Assembly: GCA_022824945.1 (NCBI GenBank)
Contig: JAJDYX010000049.1
Span: 1 to 64,000, forward strand
Source: Candidatus Latescibacterota bacterium
Lineage (GTDB): Bacteria > Latescibacterota > UBA2968
DNA length: 64,000 nt
Direction: 5' to 3'
Below, one piece after another: positions 16,005 to 25,326 of the stretch. The position numbers and the translations under genes are program-made. Numbering within the stretch: the stretch's first letter is position 1; every line of letters starts with the position of its first letter. The notes below the pieces were generated by a model. That model was not told where the DNA came from. It worked only from the letters and a program-made list of their open reading frames with translations, and did not search any database.

Positions 16005-17845
16005 AACGCCACCGCTTTCAGCGCACACTCCGCTGAATCGAGCATACCATTGACAATCTCACAGGCGAACTGATCGACATTTTTCCGCGTCTGAGCCAGA
16101 TCCTCCCCAGCCAGATCCGCGCAATCAGCCGAAGTCGCCGAAACGTAATACTTGATCTTGGGTTCTGTACCAGAAGGCCGGGCTGTTACCCGCGTGTGTC
16201 CTTTCTCCGACAAGGTAAACGCGAGAACATTGCCTGTACTCCCCTGAATTGAGCGCGTATTTCCCGTCTGAAGATTATGCACAGTATTGGTCTGGTGGTC
16301 AATAACCTCAACCACCCTGTACCCGCCAATTTCAGCGGGCGGATTTTGACGCAGCCCATTCATAATCTGGGCAATCTCCTCATTGCCCCGCGCACCTTCT
16401 CGATACGTCGATCTCTGCACCTCGCAAAAATATCCAAACGCGCGATAAATATCATCCAGATAATCCCGCAACGTGCGACCTTGCCTCTTGAGTTTAGCCG
16501 CGCACTCCGCGAGCAAAACCGCAGCAACTGCCGCATCCTTATCGCGCACAAAATCCGTAAACAAATAACCGTGGCTCTCTTCCGTACCAAACACAAAAGT
16601 CTCACCACCCGACAAATTATTGATCACATCGCCAATATATTTGAACCCGACGAGAAGATTGTCAACAGGTATCAGACCAAAATCCCTCGCAATAAGACTG
16701 ATCAAATCCGTCGTAACAATCGTCTTGCACACAACACCCCTATCGGGCAATTTATTCTGCTCCTTAAGCGAAGTCAAAATATAATAACACAAAATAGCGC
16801 CGATCTGATTGCCATTAATCGCGAGATCTTCGGGAGCGGCATCCCAGCCCTTCTGCGGATGGGGCAGCGCACACCCCAGGCGGTCCGCATCTGGATCGCT
16901 CGCCAGAACAATATCAGCCTGAACCTGTCTTGCATCTTCAATAGATAGAGAAAGCGCGCCCGGATCTTCGGGATTTGCCACCCCCCCTGCCACCGTCGGG
17001 AAATTGCCATCCGGAACATCTTGCGCCTCAACAACGCGAAGATGGGCATAGCCGAACTTATGAAGCGCGGGCACAACACTCGTTGCACCAACCCCGTGCA
17101 ACGGCGTATATACGACACGTATATCGCGGGCATCACAAAGAGAAAGATCCGCCAGACTTTTGACATATTGCGCATCGAGCTCTGCATCGAACACCTCAAT
17201 CAGCCCCCGTTCCACCCCCTCCTCATAATCAACACTATTGAGACGCTTAACAGCACCAACCTCGGCAATAATATTTTTATCGTGCGGCGGCACAACCTGC
17301 CCGCCATCGATCCAGTAAGCCTTAAAACCATTATCCGAAGGCGGATTGTGACTCGCGCTAATCACTACCCCTGCAACAGCACCCATCTTGCGGAGCACAA
17401 AAGAAAGATGCGGCGTTGCGCGGGGACCATCAAACAGACGCGCGACAATACCATTACCCGCAATAATCGCAGCCGTCTCCCGCGCAAAAACATCCGAATT
17501 ATTGCGCGTATCGTACGCAATCACCACGCCCTTATCTCTGGCATCTTCAATACCCGACTTGAGTATATACTGTGCCAACCCCTGCGCCGCCTCTCCAATC
17601 GTCCTCAAATTGATCCGATTGGGACCCGGCCCCATCTTACCCCGAATACCCCCCGTACCAAACTCGATATGCGTGCGAAAAGCATCTTCAAGCTCGTCTA
17701 TATCTTCATTCTCAACGAGCAATTGAATTTCCGGTACAAAATCGGCAAATACTGAATCAGTAAGCCATTGGGAAACCGCACGAAATGCCTCGGCAGAAAT
17801 CTTATTCTCTGCCGCCCAGTCTTTGATCTGCTGGTGTATCGTCAT
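16001..17845 (-). CDS. Phosphoglucomutase/phosphomannomutase family protein
   Basis: Alpha-D-phosphohexomutase of 614 residues, interconverting hexose 1- and 6-phosphates. Phosphoserine loop VVISASHNPPSDNGFK (Ser about 165), metal loop ASDPDADRLG, sugar-binding loop GTEESHGYLF and phosphate-binding loop ARPSGTEPKIKYY are all present and in order. Length fits the PGM2-like bacterial group rather than short GlmM or ManB. The start at 17845 has AGGAG upstream; the ATG at 17866 is less likely. First gene of a three-gene unit with the IlvD-type dehydratase and the CehA-type hydrolase. Confidence 0.9.
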   Translation of the reverse strand: MTIHQQIKDWAAENKISAEAFRAVSQWLTDSVFADFVPEIQLLVENEDIDELEDAFRTHIEFGTGGIRGKMGPGPNRINLRTIGEAAQGLAQYILKSGIEDARDKGVVIAYDTRNNSDVFARETAAIIAGNGIVARLFDGPRATPHLSFVLRKMGAVAGVVISASHNPPSDNGFKAYWIDGGQVVPPHDKNIIAEVGAVKRLNSVDYEEGVERGLIEVFDAELDAQYVKSLADLSLCDARDIRVVYTPLHGVGATSVVPALHKFGYAHLRVVEAQDVPDGNFPTVAGGVANPEDPGALSLSIEDARQVQADIVLASDPDADRLGCALPHPQKGWDAAPEDLAINGNQIGAILCYYILTSLKEQNKLPDRGVVCKTIVTTDLISLIARDFGLIPVDNLLVGFKYIGDVINNLSGGETFVFGTEESHGYLFTDFVRDKDAAVAAVLLAECAAKLKRQGRTLRDYLDDIYRAFGYFCEVQRSTYREGARGNEEIAQIMNGLRQNPPAEIGGYRVVEVIDHQTNTVHNLQTGNTRSIQGSTGNVLAFTLSEKGHTRVTARPSGTEPKIKYYVSATSADCADLAGEDLAQTRKNVDQFACEIVNGMLDSAECALKAVAL

Positions 17846-17970
17846 AAATACTCCTGTGTATCGCATTTACATAACTATCTATCGCCAAATATTGCAATCT
17901 ACACGCCCTTGTGTCAAGTGCAGAGGCAAAACTACTTGACTTTAACCCTCATTTATGCCCTATTTTGAAA

Positions 17971-18735
17971 ATGCTCACAACAATCCTCATCGCCATTGGC
18001 CTTGTACTGGGTATCCCCCTCGCAATACTGGCACTCTTCATATTCTCGCCAATCCGCGCAGGCGCAACGGGATACTACCGCGAAAATGACTACAGCATAT
18101 CCGGTTTTGCGCGTGGCTGTGCCGGGCTATGTGGTATTATCTGCGACATTGACAAAAAGGGAATACAACTGCGCGTCGTTATCGGACGCTGGACCGCGTG
18201 GCACCCCAGAGAAAAACCGCCATCAGCAACAGCAGCCCCCGAAAAAGATACCTCCCCCGAACCAAAACGGGACAGACCTGAAAAAAAATCACATCCGACA
18301 GCAAAACCCTCCTATTGGTCGCGGCTGCAGGCCTTGCACACAAAAGTGGAACAATATCTTAAAGATGCGCGCCCCATCCTGACGCGATTCGTGAAACGGT
18401 TATCAAAAACAATAGCATTTCAGCACCTGGAATTGAATCTGGAATTAGGGGCAGACGACCCCGCCCTCACCGGGCGTCTATTTGGATATATCGAAGCATT
18501 CAAACGCATCTTTGGCAAACGCATCCACATCTCAATCACCCCTGATTTTCTCCAACCGCGCTTTGCCGGATCGGGATCCTTGAGACTCTCCATATATCTT
18601 CACCGTTTGATATTCGCCGCACTCGCCCTTGCTGTGCGCGGCGGACTCTGGCGCACAAAAATCTGGTGGACAGAACGCAAAAACAGGCGCAAAGTTGGGA
18701 CGGCACAGGGGCCGTCCCCTACGATGATATTGTGA
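17971..18735 (+). CDS. DUF2953 (YtfI-like) membrane protein
   Basis: Protein of 254 residues with an N-terminal membrane helix (about 3-27), a Lys/Pro-rich linker and a C-terminal domain carrying ELNLELGADDPALTGRLFG, resembling the DUF2953 signature. It precedes a GerW-like gene, as ytfI precedes ytfJ in Bacillus. The last 12 or so residues (GTAQGPSPTMIL) are encoded by an interspersed repeat that overlaps the 3' end, so the natural C-terminus was probably altered. No clear ribosome binding site was seen. Function unknown; family assignment is by eye. Confidence 0.55.
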   Translation: MLTTILIAIGLVLGIPLAILALFIFSPIRAGATGYYRENDYSISGFARGCAGLCGIICDIDKKGIQLRVVIGRWTAWHPREKPPSATAAPEKDTSPEPKRDRPEKKSHPTAKPSYWSRLQALHTKVEQYLKDARPILTRFVKRLSKTIAFQHLELNLELGADDPALTGRLFGYIEAFKRIFGKRIHISITPDFLQPRFAGSGSLRLSIYLHRLIFAALALAVRGGLWRTKIWWTERKNRRKVGTAQGPSPTMIL

Positions 18736-18786
18736 TTGATGATATTGTGATTTTTGTAGGGGCGACCCCCTGTGGTCGCCCGCTGA
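18698..18786. repeat. Double-hairpin repeat, copy 1
   Basis: GGGACGGC...GCCGTCCC hairpin (18698-18719), a spacer with two GATATTGTGAT units, then GTAGGGGCGACCCCCTGTGG followed by TCGCCCGCTGA. A matching element occurs at 23131-23208. The first half forms the end of the upstream DUF2953 reading frame. Confidence 0.8.
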
Positions 18787-18817
18787 TTATTATGACCTTA
18801 ATCTTTCGGGAGGCAAC

Positions 18818-19204
18818 ATGGCAATAGAAGACATGGTGCGAACAATGTTAAACGAACTACGTGAAATCGTGAAAACCGAAACCGTAGTAGGCGAACCCCT
18901 TGTCCTGGGCGACGTCACCATCATACCCGTATCCAAAATATCCTTTGGATTTGGCGCAGGTGGTGGACAGGGCGAAAAAGACGACGGAAGCAGTGGCACG
19001 GGCGGAGGCGGCTCTGTGCAACCCGTGGCATTCATCGTCATACAAAAAGGCAAAGCACAGCTTCTACCCATAGAAGACAAAAGCATGTCCATCGCCGACT
19101 TGCTCAAATACGCGCCCGATGTAATAGAAAAAATTAAAGCATTTAAGGACAAACGAAAAAAAAAGGAAGAAGAGAACGACGGCAGCGAAGAAGAAAAAGA
19201 ATAA
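18818..19204 (+). CDS. GerW (YtfJ) family protein
   Basis: Small soluble protein of 128 residues resembling the spore protein YtfJ/GerW family. It has an N-terminal amphipathic helix, VVGEPLVLGDVTIIPVSKIS, a glycine-rich stretch (FGFGAGGGQG and GTGGGGS), the beta segment PVAFIVIQKGKAQLLPI and a Lys/Glu-rich tail. GerW is needed for germination in Bacillus, but the family also occurs in non-sporulating bacteria, where its role is unknown. GGGAGG lies seven bases before the ATG. Pairing with the DUF2953 gene upstream is conserved in Firmicutes and supports both calls. Confidence 0.75.
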   Translation: MAIEDMVRTMLNELREIVKTETVVGEPLVLGDVTIIPVSKISFGFGAGGGQGEKDDGSSGTGGGGSVQPVAFIVIQKGKAQLLPIEDKSMSIADLLKYAPDVIEKIKAFKDKRKKKEEENDGSEEEKE

Positions 19205-19288
19205 CAACCGCGCATCGGCAATAAATCCATCGACGCTGAAAAAATAAAAATATCGCTGGAAATACCATTGATAGGAGATTATCATTCA

Positions 19289-19717
19289 GTGAAACGAACC
19301 TCGCCGCTACCTTTGGAACTCGATTATGAAAGCAATCCTGTACATCGCAACCCTTCACGCCGACATCACCATACACAATGGTCAAAACACATATCAGAAG
19401 ACGAGGAATTTCTCATCTTTTGTGACTCCGTATCCAGGGGATGGGGAAATCGCAGTACCTGTTTTTGGGGTATAAAAATAGACGAAAAAAGAGAACTGAT
19501 GACATTGAATGATCCATCCTACCATAACGGTCAGATTGCAAAATGGTGTAGATTTGTGAGCAATACAAAGCCTGAAATTTGGCACGGTTATCCACTATGG
19601 CCGGATCCACGTAGGCCAAACCCGCCTCAAAACGTTCTGTTACACTGGATGCGGTACCGTCCTCTTTCTAAAGCCAAAGTCGCAAAATTATTAAGGGGGA
19701 GACGATGCAGTTCCTAA
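19289..19717 (+). CDS. Hypothetical protein, GYP-WP motif
   Basis: Unrecognised protein of 142 residues. The start is taken as GTG at 19289 because GGAG lies 11 bases before it; a TTG at 19268 is an alternative. The charged N-terminus is followed by a globular region with several Trp (WSKHIS, FWGIKI, WHGYPLWPDPRRP, VLLHWMRY) and a C-terminal RPLSKAKVAKLLRGRRCS helix. The 3' end overlaps the next gene by 13 bp, so the two are probably co-translated. Base composition is more AT-rich than the flanking genes, suggesting transfer. No function proposed. Confidence 0.6.
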   Translation: MKRTSPLPLELDYESNPVHRNPSRRHHHTQWSKHISEDEEFLIFCDSVSRGWGNRSTCFWGIKIDEKRELMTLNDPSYHNGQIAKWCRFVSNTKPEIWHGYPLWPDPRRPNPPQNVLLHWMRYRPLSKAKVAKLLRGRRCSS

Positions 19718-21000
19718 AACTTAAATTGCCAGGGGCTTATCTCGATGCCTTTCTTTACAGAGGGCATCTCTATTTGCTTACAGAAGAGAACACATTGCAA
19801 GTACTCGACTGGAATAGATTGATAGAACGCGTTTTCCCTGCACCAGATAGAAGTGGAATTGATCCATTAGCTGCTATGATATGGACCAATAATTCGTTAG
19901 CCCATAAACATAGGAATCTCATAGATAAACATAGAAATCTCATAGATTGGACTCAATATGACGAGTTCAAAAACATGCCACTCAAAAATCTTCAGAGGAT
20001 GAATGATACTGTTCTTTATCCTGAAGAGAATGAATGCAATGAATTTGATCTGGGGCCTGAGAGGTTTCACACGCTTGAACTTTACCATTCTCATGTATGG
20101 CTACTCGGCGAAAAAGGTGTTAGTTATGTGAAGACAGGGCCGGGACATGTTAAGGGAAAATGCTCCAATATCTATCGAGTACTCGATGATTGTGCCTATT
20201 CTCTCGGCGCAAGATCGGACATGCTATGGGTCACGTCACCCGATTTGGTACATGTTATATCTATCCGCGATATTTCGCCAAGACGTGTGAAAGTGGAATT
20301 TGGAGAAGAGAATTCCTTATCCATTTCGGCAAACCACATCGGATGGCACTGGGAAGATGCCGTGATGACCTCAGATTTTGACTTTCATACGAGTATCTGG
20401 ATGCGTGTCTCTCGCCAAAATGTCAGTGCCCAAAAAGTCATGGATGCTGATCCAGTCTATACAAATCGCGAGCAAATTTTAGAGGAGTACTCTACAGGGA
20501 AGGAAGTACCTACTGAAACAAAAAACGCTTCCTTTTACGAGATCGCACCTGATATCGGAAAATCTCAGCGCCTCTACTGTAGCAGAGAACGAGCTGTGGG
20601 CGTATCACCTGATCACTCTGTGCAGGCTTTCAATTGGGGATTCGATCTTAAAACCGAACAAAATGGGCTTTCAAATTATACGATTTCAAATCCCAATGTA
20701 GAACGTGTGCTCATTGGTACTTTTGGATGGATCATTGAAGAAACATCAGGTGTTCTTTTGATAGATAAAATTAAGAAGAGAAGATTATATAACAAGGAAC
20801 CGACGCAAGTCCGTACATTCCCATCTGCTCATTGGTATGAAAACCTGGTTCTCATCGTAGGTGATGAGGATATCGAAGTTATCGCAATTCTCGATTATGA
20901 CTTTCTAATACCCAAGAAATTGCAAGACGTCAATATTGGTAGAAAATCGGAATATTTCTTAGATAGTTACAGACAATATTCTGCAGGCGGTGGTTTTTAG
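19705..21000 (+). CDS. Hypothetical protein, beta-rich
   Basis: Unrecognised 431-residue protein. Alternating short hydrophobic strands and a recurrent pattern of aromatic and charged residues (AFLYRGHLYLLTEE, ELYHSHVWLLGEKG, RTFPSAHWYENLVLIVGDED) suggest a beta-propeller or similar fold. No signal peptide or membrane segment. A 21-bp tandem duplication encodes HKHRNLID twice (about residues 68-82). GGGGGAG precedes the ATG. It overlaps the upstream 142-residue gene, and both are AT-rich compared with recG next door. The pair may be a transferred two-gene unit; whether it is toxin-immunity or metabolic is not visible. Confidence 0.6.
   Translation: MQFLKLKLPGAYLDAFLYRGHLYLLTEENTLQVLDWNRLIERVFPAPDRSGIDPLAAMIWTNNSLAHKHRNLIDKHRNLIDWTQYDEFKNMPLKNLQRMNDTVLYPEENECNEFDLGPERFHTLELYHSHVWLLGEKGVSYVKTGPGHVKGKCSNIYRVLDDCAYSLGARSDMLWVTSPDLVHVISIRDISPRRVKVEFGEENSLSISANHIGWHWEDAVMTSDFDFHTSIWMRVSRQNVSAQKVMDADPVYTNREQILEEYSTGKEVPTETKNASFYEIAPDIGKSQRLYCSRERAVGVSPDHSVQAFNWGFDLKTEQNGLSNYTISNPNVERVLIGTFGWIIEETSGVLLIDKIKKRRLYNKEPTQVRTFPSAHWYENLVLIVGDEDIEVIAILDYDFLIPKKLQDVNIGRKSEYFLDSYRQYSAGGGF
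19904..19945 (+). repeat. 21-bp tandem duplication inside a coding region
   Basis: ATAAACATAGGAATCTCATAG is followed directly by the same 21 bases with one change (G to A). The duplication keeps the frame and repeats seven residues in the host protein. Confidence 0.85.
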
Positions 21001-21031
21001 TCCTACTTATAACTCCTTTGCGACCCTACTG

Positions 21032-23125
21032 ATGCTCTCAAACTTAAACCAGCCCCTGAGAACCCTGCCGGGCATTGGGTTGAAACGCGAAAAAGTATTG
21101 GAAAACGCAGACATCGCCACCGTGGGCGACCTGCTATTGTATTTGCCCTATCGGTACATAGATCGATCCACCGAAGTCGGAATCGCACACCTGCCACTCG
21201 ACCGGGAAGTCACTGCAGTAGGCGAAATCGTGAGCATGCAAACAATCCCCGGCAAGCGTCGGCGCTTCGTCATGACAGTTGAAGACCAGACCGGATCGGT
21301 CGCGTGTACGTGGTTCGGAGGCATACAATACCTCAAAAACGCATACCGCGCGGGCGACATCGTAGCACTCGGCGGAAAATTGACGCGATTCGGGCGCACA
21401 TTGCAAATGGTACACCCCGAAATAGAAGTTCTCGCAAACGAAGACGACGACAATCAGCGGCTGCATACCGGACGCATCATCCCGCTGTATTCCACCACAT
21501 CAAAAATGAAAGCAGACCGCCTCACAGCCCGCGCACTCCGCCGCCTGTTATTCGCCGCGCTACAAACCGTTGGAGATCAAATCGAAGACCCATTAGACGA
21601 AAACATACGCAAACGCTGTGGCATCATGCCCCTGCGAGACGCAATTGAAAAAATCCATTTCCCGGACACAACAGCGGACATAAACACCGCGCGGCAGCGC
21701 CTATCATTTGACGAGCTCTTCTATATCCAGCTTTATCTGCAACACGCAAAAAAGCTGCGCCAGCGCACACCCGGGCGCGTTCTGACATGCAACGGCCCGC
21801 TAACGCGGCAACTCGTGACGAATCTACCCTTCAAATTGACGCAGGCGCAAACGCGCGCCATTGCAGAAATCGGCCACGACTTACAGAAACCCGTCGCCAT
21901 GCACCGCCTATTACAGGGCGATGTGGGATCCGGCAAAACCCTGGTCGCCCTCCACGCCATGTTATGTGCAGCAGACAGCGGCGCGCAAGCCGCCTTAATG
22001 GCACCCACAGAAATTTTAGCCGAACAACACGCCCACACCATACGAGAACTCGTCGCCCCACTGGGATTAGACGTAGCATTGGTAACAGGACGCATGCCAA
22101 AGGCGCAACGCGCCAAAATACTGGACGGATTGAGTTCTGGAAAAATAAAAATAGCAGTCGGCACACATGCCCTGTTGCAAAATGACATCGCATTTGCCGA
22201 CCTCGCACTCATCGTCGTCGATGAGCAACACCGCTTTGGCGTGGTCCAGCGCGCCATGTTGCGCGAAAAAGGCAATGCGACCCATCTTCTGGTCATGACC
22301 GCCACGCCCATACCCAGATCCCTATCGCTAACCCTGTACGGCGACCTGGATGTCACCATCATCGACGCCCTGCCGCCCGGTCGCATCCCCGTACGCACGG
22401 GATGGCGTTATGCACAGGACCGCGCCCGCGCACTGCAATTTCTGCGCAGCGAACTGCAACAAGGACATCAGGCATATATCGTCTATCCACTCGTATCCGA
22501 ATCCGAAAAAAGCGACCTGCAAGCCGCCACCGCCGCCTTTGAAGACCTGCAAAAAGGCGCGCTATCCGACTTCCGGTTGGGCTTGCTTCACGGCCGCTTA
22601 AAACGCGACGAAAAAGAAACCACAATGTCTGCCTTCAGACGCGGCGACCTGAATGCACTCGTCACGACAACCGTCATAGAAGTCGGCGTCGATGTACCCA
22701 ACGCCACAGTCATGATGGTCGAACACGCCGAGCGTTTTGGGCTATCGCAATTGCACCAATTGCGCGGGCGCGTAGGTCGCGGACAACATCAATCCTACTG
22801 TATTTTAATCGCAGACCCCCAGGAAGGACTATCGGATGACGCGCGTGAACGCCTCGACGCCATGGCGCGGACAACGGACGGATTCGAAATCTCAGAAGCC
22901 GACTTGTGCATCCGGGGACCCGGACATATTTTTGGCACACAACAAGCCGGCTTCCCCAAATTTCATTTTGCCGACCTCGCCCGCGACGGCGCCTTAATCG
23001 CCACCGCACGCCGAGAAACACAGGCACTCCTATCCCACGATCCGGACTTGACCGCGCACGCCGTCTTGAAACGAGAATTAGACGCAACCGCGCTCTACGA
23101 CATGCAAATTGTAGAAGCGGGATAA
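21032..23125 (+). CDS. recG: ATP-dependent DNA helicase RecG
   Basis: Superfamily 2 helicase of 697 residues that remodels stalled forks and Holliday junctions. The N-terminal wedge domain has LRTLPGIGLKREKVL and LLYLPYRYIDRS, followed by an OB fold. Helicase motifs include Walker A LLQGDVGSGKTLVAL, motif II LIVVDEQHRFGV, motif III VMTATPIPRSL and motif VI QLRGRVGRG. The ATG at 21032 gives the family's normal length; an upstream GTG at 20990 overlaps the previous gene and is less likely. Followed by a double-hairpin repeat that may also slow transcription. Confidence 0.95.
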   Translation: MLSNLNQPLRTLPGIGLKREKVLENADIATVGDLLLYLPYRYIDRSTEVGIAHLPLDREVTAVGEIVSMQTIPGKRRRFVMTVEDQTGSVACTWFGGIQYLKNAYRAGDIVALGGKLTRFGRTLQMVHPEIEVLANEDDDNQRLHTGRIIPLYSTTSKMKADRLTARALRRLLFAALQTVGDQIEDPLDENIRKRCGIMPLRDAIEKIHFPDTTADINTARQRLSFDELFYIQLYLQHAKKLRQRTPGRVLTCNGPLTRQLVTNLPFKLTQAQTRAIAEIGHDLQKPVAMHRLLQGDVGSGKTLVALHAMLCAADSGAQAALMAPTEILAEQHAHTIRELVAPLGLDVALVTGRMPKAQRAKILDGLSSGKIKIAVGTHALLQNDIAFADLALIVVDEQHRFGVVQRAMLREKGNATHLLVMTATPIPRSLSLTLYGDLDVTIIDALPPGRIPVRTGWRYAQDRARALQFLRSELQQGHQAYIVYPLVSESEKSDLQAATAAFEDLQKGALSDFRLGLLHGRLKRDEKETTMSAFRRGDLNALVTTTVIEVGVDVPNATVMMVEHAERFGLSQLHQLRGRVGRGQHQSYCILIADPQEGLSDDARERLDAMARTTDGFEISEADLCIRGPGHIFGTQQAGFPKFHFADLARDGALIATARRETQALLSHDPDLTAHAVLKRELDATALYDMQIVEAG

Positions 23126-23130
23126 CTGAT

Positions 23131-23208
23131 GGGGACGGCACAGGGGCCGTCCCCTACGGAAGATTGTCACATGTGTTGTAGGGGTGACCCCCTGTGGTCG
23201 CCCGCTGA
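23131..23208. repeat. Double-hairpin repeat, copy 2
   Basis: Begins six bases after the recG stop with GGGGACGGC...GCCGTCCCC and ends with GTAGGGGTGACCCCCTGTGG then TCGCCCGCTGA. It matches the element at 18698-18786 in both hairpins but differs in the spacer. The two copies are in the same orientation, flanking GerW, the hypothetical pair and recG. Confidence 0.8.
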
Positions 23209-23265
23209 CTGCTGACTGCTAATAGTTGACACCCATATTGTATTATGGTAGATTGATTCGGCTTT

Positions 23266-23312
23266 CTTACGCATCCATCTGTGTTCATCGGTGTTCATCG
23301 GTGGTTGCTTTT
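23266..23312. repeat. Family B repeat in reverse orientation
   Basis: CATCCATCTGTGTTCATCGG, then TGTTCATCGGTGGTTGC, is the complement of the ACAGATGAACACGGATGAAC units at 10844-10872. It is non-coding and lies just before the PfkB-type kinase gene. Confidence 0.65.
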
Positions 23313-23343
23313 GATTTTTTCATCTTTCCCCGGAAACTGACTG

Positions 23344-24354
23344 ATGAATCATAAGCTGCGCATTGCGTTGCTTGGCACGATTAACCGCGACACGATTCAC
23401 ACCGCCGATGGCGTGACAACCGAAAGCTACGGCGGTTTGTTGTACAGCATCCTGGCATTGGCCGAAATCGCGTCTTCTGATGTGGTGATTTATCCCATCT
23501 GCAATGTAGGCGCAGACATGGAAGCCGTAGTACGCAAAAAACTCGCGCCATACCCACACGTCAAATACGACGGCATCCAATTTGTATCGGGCAAAAATCC
23601 CCACTGTTTTCTGGATTACGATGCAAACGGGCGCAAACGCGAAACCCTGCACAACGATGTCCCGCAAATCTCTTTTTCACAAATTGAACCGTTTTTAGAC
23701 TGCGACGCGATATGCTTTAATTTTATCACTGGAATGGAACTCGCCCTCGAAACCGCGCAACGCGTGCGTCGCTTTGCCACCGGTTTGCTATTGATGGATG
23801 TCCACAGTTTAACCCTGGGCATGGATGAACAACGCCGCCGATTCTGGCGCGTGCCCCCGCAGTGGAAAAAATGGATGGGATGCGTGGATGTCGTACAAAT
23901 GAATGAGCAAGAAGGCGCTTTGCTCGCTGGCGAAACACTCGACGGAAAGAGCGCAACACGCCATTTTGCAAAACAAGTATTGTGCGAGGGACCTTCGGTC
24001 TTAATGATCACGCGCAGCAACCGCGGTTCTGAGACAATTTTTAAAAATGACCATTCAGACATTGTGATCGACAAATTCGATTCTGCGCCCATCGCTGAAC
24101 CCTGTGACGAAACCGGATGTGGCGATACCTTTTTAATGGGATATACCTGGGCATTCTTGCAAACGGGCAACCGCGCCTTTGCCAGTCGTTTTGCCAATCG
24201 GGTAGCGGGTATCAACGTGTGTTTGCGCGGCATTGAAGGCATTGGAAAAATAAGCCAATTCTTAACCCCCGACGACCTGCCTATGCAGGACACTCAGACA
24301 GGTCAATCTGCCGTATTAAACGGCATTCTCCCCGGTCCTGAAAGGAGGGCCTGA
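23344..24354 (+). CDS. PfkB-family carbohydrate kinase
   Basis: Ribokinase-fold protein of 336 residues, predicted to phosphorylate a sugar or nucleoside with ATP. The C-terminal signature DETGCGDTFLMGY holds the catalytic Asp, with Cys in place of the usual Ala in GAGD. The N-terminus LLGTINRDTIHTADG and the glycine segment ESYGGLLYSILALA fit substrate binding. Substrate unknown. The stop overlaps the hflK start by one base (TGATG), which is unusual company for a sugar kinase and suggests a shared transcript. Confidence 0.8.
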   Translation: MNHKLRIALLGTINRDTIHTADGVTTESYGGLLYSILALAEIASSDVVIYPICNVGADMEAVVRKKLAPYPHVKYDGIQFVSGKNPHCFLDYDANGRKRETLHNDVPQISFSQIEPFLDCDAICFNFITGMELALETAQRVRRFATGLLLMDVHSLTLGMDEQRRRFWRVPPQWKKWMGCVDVVQMNEQEGALLAGETLDGKSATRHFAKQVLCEGPSVLMITRSNRGSETIFKNDHSDIVIDKFDSAPIAEPCDETGCGDTFLMGYTWAFLQTGNRAFASRFANRVAGINVCLRGIEGIGKISQFLTPDDLPMQDTQTGQSAVLNGILPGPERRA

Positions 24355-25325
24355 TGCAAGAATATCAATTTCCAAACCGTCCAAATTTCGATTTGCAATT
24401 CAACCCCAAGTTCATCTATTACGGGTTAATTGTACTGGCATTGCTCTGGTTGGCCAGTGGCATCTATACGGTGCGGCAAGACGAGCAAGCAGTGGTATTT
24501 CGATTCGGACGAGCGGTGAGCCTGGAAGATCCTGGCATCCACTACCACTGGCCCACACCCATTGAGCGCATTGAGAAAGAGCGCGTATCAGAGGTAAAAC
24601 GTCTCGAGGTCGGCTTCCGCACCATCAGCGTGAGTCCCACGCCGAGATACCAGAAGGTCTCAGCCGAATCCGCGATGTTGACCGGCGACGAGAATATCGT
24701 CGATGTAGAACTAATCGTTCAGTATCGCATCCGCGATTTGGAGAACTATTTGTTCCAGGTCAACGACCAGCGAAAAGCCATCAAAGACGTGACCGAGGCC
24801 GCATTGCGTCAGGTCGTTGGGCAGCGCACCATAGACGAGGCTCTCACAGAGGGCAAGCTGGAAATTCAAGAAGAGATTCTGAAACAGGTTCAAGAAGTCC
24901 TGGATATCTACGAAATTGGCGTGCGCGTCGATCAAGCCAAATTGCAGACCGTATCTGTACCCCAGGAAGTCGATCACGCATTTAAGGACGTCGCCAATGC
25001 GCGAGAAGACAAAGAACGTCTCCGCAACGAAGCCGAAGCCTATCGCAATGACATCATCCCAAAAACGCGCGGTGAAGCCGAAAAAATGATCCGAGAAGCC
25101 GAAGCCTATAAAGTCGAGCGAGTCAAGCGCTCTCAAGGCGATGCAGACCGCTTCGTCGAGGTACTCAAAGAATATCGCACCGCAAAAGACGTGACCGAAA
25201 CGCGAATGTACCTCGAAACAATGGAAAAAATTCTGCCCGGCATACAAAAATACGTCGTCGAATCCGATGGCAAGGGCGGTATCCTCAACGTTCTCAATCT
25301 GCAAAAGCCATTAGGAGGAAATTGA
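24354..25325 (+). CDS. hflK: FtsH protease modulator HflK
   Basis: SPFH/band-7 membrane protein of 323 residues. With HflC it forms a membrane cage around the FtsH protease and limits its access to substrates. One transmembrane segment (about 22-42, FIYYGLIVLALLWLASGIY) precedes the SPFH domain (VRQDEQAVVFRFGRA) and a long charged helical region (EAEAYRNDIIPKTRGEAEKM). Unlike many HflK proteins it lacks a long Gly/Pro-rich N-terminal extension. AAGGAGG precedes the ATG, which overlaps the kinase stop; hflC follows two bases after the stop. Confidence 0.93.
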   Translation: MQEYQFPNRPNFDLQFNPKFIYYGLIVLALLWLASGIYTVRQDEQAVVFRFGRAVSLEDPGIHYHWPTPIERIEKERVSEVKRLEVGFRTISVSPTPRYQKVSAESAMLTGDENIVDVELIVQYRIRDLENYLFQVNDQRKAIKDVTEAALRQVVGQRTIDEALTEGKLEIQEEILKQVQEVLDIYEIGVRVDQAKLQTVSVPQEVDHAFKDVANAREDKERLRNEAEAYRNDIIPKTRGEAEKMIREAEAYKVERVKRSQGDADRFVEVLKEYRTAKDVTETRMYLETMEKILPGIQKYVVESDGKGGILNVLNLQKPLGGN

Positions 25326-25326
25326 T

